Assembly (NCBI GenBank): GCA_015069205.1
Contig: SVIZ01000014.1
Span: 1-45,759, forward strand
DNA: 45,759 nt
Direction: 5' to 3'
Source: Oscillospiraceae bacterium
GTDB lineage: Bacteria; Bacillota; Clostridia; Saccharofermentanales; Saccharofermentanaceae
Shown piece by piece: positions 41,319-45,759 of the stretch (its first letter is position 1; each line of letters opens with the position of its first letter). Under the pieces are notes generated by a model that saw only the letters and a program-made list of their open reading frames with translations, made no database searches and was not told where the DNA came from. A program made the translations under genes and the position numbers.

Positions 41319-42314
41319 TCAGGTTATGCCTCCGCCCAGGAACAATAATGCGGCTTTCTCAACAAACTTACCGAATGACTTAGGCCACTGACCGTTGATC
41401 TTTCCGGTCTGTCCGTTGATAACGATCGTGTATAGTCTGTTATCGTAGAAGAAAGAGTTGATCCAGACAGGTACGATCAGATATTTATATTTGAGATTGA
41501 AATAATCTGTTGCCATCTCAATGCCCATGATATAGCGCGAATCGCCCTGCTTGTTTACCTGTTGCTGGAGATGGGATCTCAGATCTTCACCAAGACAGTT
41601 CCAGGCATCAGTAAGACCAATGGAATAATGCTCGCACGGGAATCCAGCCAATGCTTCGGGTGTATATGGCCTTGCTTCTCTTGTCCAGTATTCTTTTATA
41701 ATAGATAAAATAAGTTTATCTGAAGAAAGCTGCTTACTTGCAACGACCGGGAAATCATCGACCTGATACTGGAATTTTCCGCTCTTGAAAAGAGTTCTGT
41801 TGTTCTCGTTATAATGGCCCGTGTAACGGTTCTCTGTAAGCACATCGAACGTAAACATAGGAACATAGATTCCGTAGAATTTATTAAGCTGCGCATTCTG
41901 CGCGAGGAGATCTGGAGCAAGTGTTCTGTCCTTGATCCAATCCTTGAATATATACAGGGCGCGCTCTTCGGTAATCTTGAAAGGAATTATTCCGTTAGGA
42001 GCCATAATGTCTTTTTCAGGATCAGCCTGTTCAACTGTAGTGGAACCGCAGAAAGGACAAAGGCCTGAGAGCTGGAGCTTGTTCTGGATAGTATGGGCTC
42101 CGCACTGCTTGCAGATTACAACCTTAGCTTCCATGCCCCAGTCGTGACTTGCAGTATTCTGGGCTGTCAGGAAATCCAGTTCTTCAACTGGTATTTTCGA
42201 TACCAGTTCGGGAATGACTTCCTTATGACCGCAGGACTGGCACAAAAGGCTGTCCCAGCCGGGTTTGAATATCATTGTACCGCCGCATGAAGGACACTTT
42301 CTTGTCTGTTCCAT
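41319..42314 (-). CDS. Double zinc-ribbon protein, paralogue 3, no membrane tail
   Basis: A 331-residue protein from ATG 42314 (GGGGG upstream; a GTG one codon earlier is possible). Ribbons: CPSCGG...CQSCGH (about residues 7-27) and CKQCGA...CPFCGST (about 68-91). Core motifs match the other paralogues (FYGIYVPMFTF; PYTPEALAGFPCEHY; VINGQTGK). Unlike them it ends at LFLGGGIT, before the C-terminal helix. The stop codon is followed in frame by a coding-like fragment, so the tail may have been lost by deletion. Confidence 0.8.
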   Translation of the reverse strand: MEQTRKCPSCGGTMIFKPGWDSLLCQSCGHKEVIPELVSKIPVEELDFLTAQNTASHDWGMEAKVVICKQCGAHTIQNKLQLSGLCPFCGSTTVEQADPEKDIMAPNGIIPFKITEERALYIFKDWIKDRTLAPDLLAQNAQLNKFYGIYVPMFTFDVLTENRYTGHYNENNRTLFKSGKFQYQVDDFPVVASKQLSSDKLILSIIKEYWTREARPYTPEALAGFPCEHYSIGLTDAWNCLGEDLRSHLQQQVNKQGDSRYIMGIEMATDYFNLKYKYLIVPVWINSFFYDNRLYTIVINGQTGKINGQWPKSFGKFVEKAALLFLGGGIT

Positions 42315-42450
42315 CACATTATCCCCCTTATCTCTTTCCTGTCTGTATAAACTTTATAAGCTCTTCGCTATCTTCAAATTCATCGTAGTCGCCCATTATG
42401 CCTTCAAGGTGATATACGATGCATCTTCTATTATACGAAAAGAAGCAGTC

Positions 42451-45400
42451 TTACGACTGCTCTTTATTATCTTCACCTGAATTTTCCTGATCCTGTTTTT
42501 CCTTTTCCTGTTTCTCGTGCTCCTGCTTTTCGTGCTCTTCTTTTTCTTCATTCTCGAAGCGTTTATGAATGTTGACGATATCTTCTGTGGTTCCTCCGCC
42601 CACATCGTCAGGAGCTCTGAATCCTCCCCTGTCGACTATCCTTAAGAATGCTTCAACAACGTCTTCCGTAAGCTGGGTTCCGGAAGCATCCTTGATGATG
42701 GATACGACCTTCTCGAAATTCATTCTCTTTCTGTAAGGACGGTTGGAATACATCGCATCGAAAGCATCTGCGACACCAATTATCTGGGCAACACGCGGGA
42801 TCTCATTTCCCTTGAGACCTTGGGGATAGCCCTTGCCGTCAGGTCTCTCATGGTGGGATTCCGCACCGACCGAGAGTTCGGGCATAATGCTGATATCTTT
42901 CAAAACATTGTAGCCGAGCACAGTGTGTGACTGGATCGTTTTGTACTCTTCGTCATCAAGCTTGCCGGGCTTGTTCAATACTTCTCCGGGGACACCGATC
43001 TTGCCGATATCGTGGAGAAGAGCGATGTTGTAGTATTTCTCGATCGTCTCTTCATCGTAACCGAGTTCACGGGTGAGCATTGCCGTATATTCGGCAACTC
43101 TTTGTGAGTGGCCGTTCGTGTATTTGTCTCTCAAGTCGATCGTCTTTGCAAATGCCTCAACGATCTCTCTGATGAGGATCTTGTTCTCTTCCTGTTTCTT
43201 TAAGAGTTTTTTGGTCTTCTTTCTGACATAGAGGTAGACCACGAGGACGACCAAGGCAAAACCAAGCAATGAAACGCAGAGCATGAACCATGTATATTCA
43301 TAGATCGCCATCTGCTTAACAATGGTTATCGAGTAACTGTTGCTGCCGTGTCCCATCGCATCGGAGATGGTCATGCTGAAAGTATATGTACCGCCCTTGA
43401 GATTGGTGTAGTCGATGAACGTCATGTCAGTTCTTTGAACGCTCATGACGGTCTTATCAAAACCTTCAAGGTTATATGCTACGGTGGGATTCATAAGCAT
43501 ATATGAGCAGATAAAAGGATGGATCGTAATCTTCTTTACGTCATGAGCAACTGTAAATATGCCATTTGCATCAGGATAGACCTTAACACCATCTGCCTCG
43601 ATATAAGGAATAGTCATCTTAATGTTGTCGACAGTCTCAAAGCCATTTTCGATGTTTACTTTTGCAACACCGGTAGTACCGGCAATGTATAGATCGCCTT
43701 CATCAGTGACACAACTGTAGGAATTGGATGTTGCTATTACCGGAAGGCCGTTTTCGATGCCATAGAAGACAGGACTCATCTCGCCATTTGCAATAAGGTT
43801 TTCAGCTTTATCAACGTAAATACCATCGCTGCTTAACACCCAGATCTCTTCCAGCGAATTCTCGTAAAGATCGAAGTTGTTTGAATACGGGAAGTTTTTG
43901 ATCGTAGTTATCTTATAGTCAGCCGTCATATACGCCAGCGAGTTGCTTGTTACGATCCAGTAAATATCACGCTTAACGTCCTTTTTGATCCTCAGGACAA
44001 CGTCAGACATAAGGCCGTTTGATGTATCAAGATGACTTACTCCTGCAGAAGGACTTATAACGTAGATTCCATCACCATCCGTTCCTGCAAGGATATCCCC
44101 GTTAGCGCCTTCGGCAACAGTCAGGATCTCGATATTAGTGATTCCGGAAGATGCATCATATATCGTTTCTACCTTATCGTCTCTGATGACAACCACACCG
44201 CCTGTACAGGCAACGATATACGATCCGTCACTGCATTCCGAGACAGTCCTTACTCTTTTAGAAGGGATTCCGTCATCAACGCCGAAAGTAACCAAGTTAC
44301 CGTGATCGAACCTGACAATACCAAAATCACTATAGGTAGAGAACCACAATCTATCCTTACTGTCTTTGATAATGGATCTGATCCTTATGCCCTTCATCAT
44401 CGAAATCAATTCAAGATATCCGAGATGCTCGCCTGAAGCGTTCTGCGCATTTTTGATCTCAATGCTGGAAACTACGCCTTCTTTATCAAGTACCGTAAGT
44501 CCTGAATCCGCACCAATAAAAAGCTTATCATCACAATAGCAGGTGGTGTTAACAACAGTTTCATCGAGATTATTGGCATCAAAAACATCCGTAAACTGGT
44601 TTGGAACGATCTTCATGACACCCTGTCTTGAAGAAACGAACCAGAGATTACCCTGGAAATCTGCCATGACACCTTCAACGTTCGATGTCATGGGGACATT
44701 TTTGAGCATCTCCACTTCTTCGCCTCTATAAACACACGCACCATTGTTGGCGCAGATCCAGATGCGGTCGCCCTCACATTTGATTGAGTTAATGTATTCA
44801 AGCGGAGTAATATGTATCCTCTGGCCTCTGGGGAAGCCGTCTTCAAAACTGCCGTACCAGACATTCGATCCCTTTGTACCAAGATACAGATAACCGGGAT
44901 TGTTGGGATCTGTTGCCAATGCATGGACATCCTCAACGCCAAAATCTTCAGCCTTGTGGTAACTTTCCAAAGCCCTGTCCTTAATAGTAAAAATATCGCC
45001 GTCCACCGTAAGGGCATATATAAGTCCGTCAGCACCTGATTCAAGGCTTTTTACGTATACGCCGTTGACATTGGGATCATCGATCTTATTAAGGCTGCCA
45101 TCAGCATTTACATAAGAAATTCCCTGCGTGGTAGCAATATAGATATCTCCGTCGGGACCCTCGGTAAATGATCTGACGGAAGCGGAAGGAAGACCTTCAG
45201 GCTTTCCGTACATCGTAACATTTCCAATATTATCCATAACGGCTGCACCGTTATCATTTGTGCCTATCCAGAGTCTGTCAGCGCTGTCTACAAAGAGACT
45301 TACAACGCTCGCGATTCCCGTGTTGGATTGATATCTCTCGAAATTGTTGCCGTCATATCTGATAAGTCCGCCGTAGCTTCCGATCCAGATAAAGCCGTCT

Positions 45401-45621
45401 GATGTCTCAGCTATTGCATTAGCTTCCGATGTGGGAAGACCTGTTGTGTTGTCATAAAGGAATGCTGCGTAGCCCTCGTTCTTTCCCGTAGGATCTACAA
45501 CATGAGGTTCACCGTCCGCATTGACGATAACCGGGGCAGCGGTAATAAGCACGCACAATGACAGAACCATTCCCAGAACGGCCTTTAAAAACCTGCCCTT
45601 GCTGTTCCGCTTTTCCAACAT
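42451..45621 (-). CDS. Propeller-sensor HD-GYP protein, probable cyclic di-GMP phosphodiesterase
   Basis: A 1056-residue protein. An N-terminal signal anchor (residues about 10-33) is followed by two-component-regulator propeller repeats such as GFIWIGSYGGLIRYD and RLWIGTNDNGAAVM, a Y_Y_Y-type Ig-like domain (about 690-770), a membrane helix (about 775-798) and an HD-GYP domain: LLHDIGKIGVPGEVLNKPG and HHERPDGKGYPQGLKG (about 870-950). The last 35 residues are an unusual Glu/Lys/Gln-rich tail. An extracellular ligand would control cyclic di-GMP breakdown in the cytoplasm. Confidence 0.92.
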   Translation of the reverse strand: MLEKRNSKGRFLKAVLGMVLSLCVLITAAPVIVNADGEPHVVDPTGKNEGYAAFLYDNTTGLPTSEANAIAETSDGFIWIGSYGGLIRYDGNNFERYQSNTGIASVVSLFVDSADRLWIGTNDNGAAVMDNIGNVTMYGKPEGLPSASVRSFTEGPDGDIYIATTQGISYVNADGSLNKIDDPNVNGVYVKSLESGADGLIYALTVDGDIFTIKDRALESYHKAEDFGVEDVHALATDPNNPGYLYLGTKGSNVWYGSFEDGFPRGQRIHITPLEYINSIKCEGDRIWICANNGACVYRGEEVEMLKNVPMTSNVEGVMADFQGNLWFVSSRQGVMKIVPNQFTDVFDANNLDETVVNTTCYCDDKLFIGADSGLTVLDKEGVVSSIEIKNAQNASGEHLGYLELISMMKGIRIRSIIKDSKDRLWFSTYSDFGIVRFDHGNLVTFGVDDGIPSKRVRTVSECSDGSYIVACTGGVVVIRDDKVETIYDASSGITNIEILTVAEGANGDILAGTDGDGIYVISPSAGVSHLDTSNGLMSDVVLRIKKDVKRDIYWIVTSNSLAYMTADYKITTIKNFPYSNNFDLYENSLEEIWVLSSDGIYVDKAENLIANGEMSPVFYGIENGLPVIATSNSYSCVTDEGDLYIAGTTGVAKVNIENGFETVDNIKMTIPYIEADGVKVYPDANGIFTVAHDVKKITIHPFICSYMLMNPTVAYNLEGFDKTVMSVQRTDMTFIDYTNLKGGTYTFSMTISDAMGHGSNSYSITIVKQMAIYEYTWFMLCVSLLGFALVVLVVYLYVRKKTKKLLKKQEENKILIREIVEAFAKTIDLRDKYTNGHSQRVAEYTAMLTRELGYDEETIEKYYNIALLHDIGKIGVPGEVLNKPGKLDDEEYKTIQSHTVLGYNVLKDISIMPELSVGAESHHERPDGKGYPQGLKGNEIPRVAQIIGVADAFDAMYSNRPYRKRMNFEKVVSIIKDASGTQLTEDVVEAFLRIVDRGGFRAPDDVGGGTTEDIVNIHKRFENEEKEEHEKQEHEKQEKEKQDQENSGEDNKEQS

Positions 45622-45759
45622 ATATCAATTCTATCACTTTGTCAGATTCTTTTGTCTTTTTTTTGAGTGAACTATATGTTAATGGCTATTTACCAGCTTG
45701 TGACTGATATTTATAAATCTCCGAAATGAATATATCATATCGGCTCTTTAAGGGCACTA

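Overview
The window looks like chromosome from a mid-GC, low-oxygen Firmicute of class Clostridia (Lachnospiraceae or Saccharofermentans-like). This rests on AGGAGG-type ribosome sites, MurT/GatD-type peptidoglycan genes, an IscS/IscU pair, an ECF transporter subunit and Firmicute-type paralogues; the genus is inferred. No tRNA, rRNA, CRISPR array, integrase or transposase was recognised.

Layout. 0.1-9.4 kb: lipoprotein, GGDEF protein, cyclase-family hydrolase, DUF4298 protein, the first of three zinc-ribbon paralogues, a membrane protein, an MFS transporter behind a structured leader with its own small ORF, a DUF4026/DUF2314 protein, a Nudix hydrolase and an HD hydrolase. 9.5-14.5 kb: a minus-strand block with glycosyltransferase, TPM-domain protein, zinc-ribbon paralogue 2, and a divergent GatD-MurT pair whose GatD-like subunit lacks the glutaminase residues. 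14.6-15.9 kb: pheA behind a complete Phe-rich leader-peptide attenuator. 16-21 kb: membrane proteins, mnmA, a methyltransferase and a flavodoxin lipoprotein. 21-37.3 kb: a sulfur region with metQ, iron alcohol dehydrogenase, AhpD-like protein, ECF S component, mccA/mccB, metN/metI and iscS/iscU, interrupted by a Nudix-MBL-dcd operon, an acyltransferase-like protein, a methyltransferase, a wrecked P-loop kinase gene, a lipoprotein hydrolase and a DUF362 ferredoxin-like protein. 37.4-45.7 kb: TetR plus flavodoxin pair, a double-glycine-leader peptide gene, gene fragments, a redox C_GCAxxG_C_C protein, a DUF2975/XRE pair, zinc-ribbon paralogue 3 (C-terminally short), and a large propeller/HD-GYP sensor.

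The main discovery candidate is a two-layer sulfur regulon. Four minus-strand promoters (metQ, ECF gene, mccB-mccA-metNI, iscS-iscU) share one palindromic operator placed on the -35 box. Three of the four then encode a short leader peptide with a Met-Cys-Cys core, followed by a perfect intrinsic terminator and a competing upstream pairing arm. This reads as transcriptional repression plus cysteine-starvation attenuation. The functions fit: methionine import (MetQ/MetN/MetI), reverse transsulfuration to cysteine (MccA/MccB), and cysteine use for Fe-S clusters (IscS/IscU). The ECF transporter joins the set by regulation, which suggests a sulfur-related substrate.

Together with the pheA leader and the MFS leader ORF, the window holds five candidate translation-coupled attenuators, none of which is a standard annotated feature. 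Family assignments come from motifs and recalled family knowledge; no database search, folding program or expression data was used.
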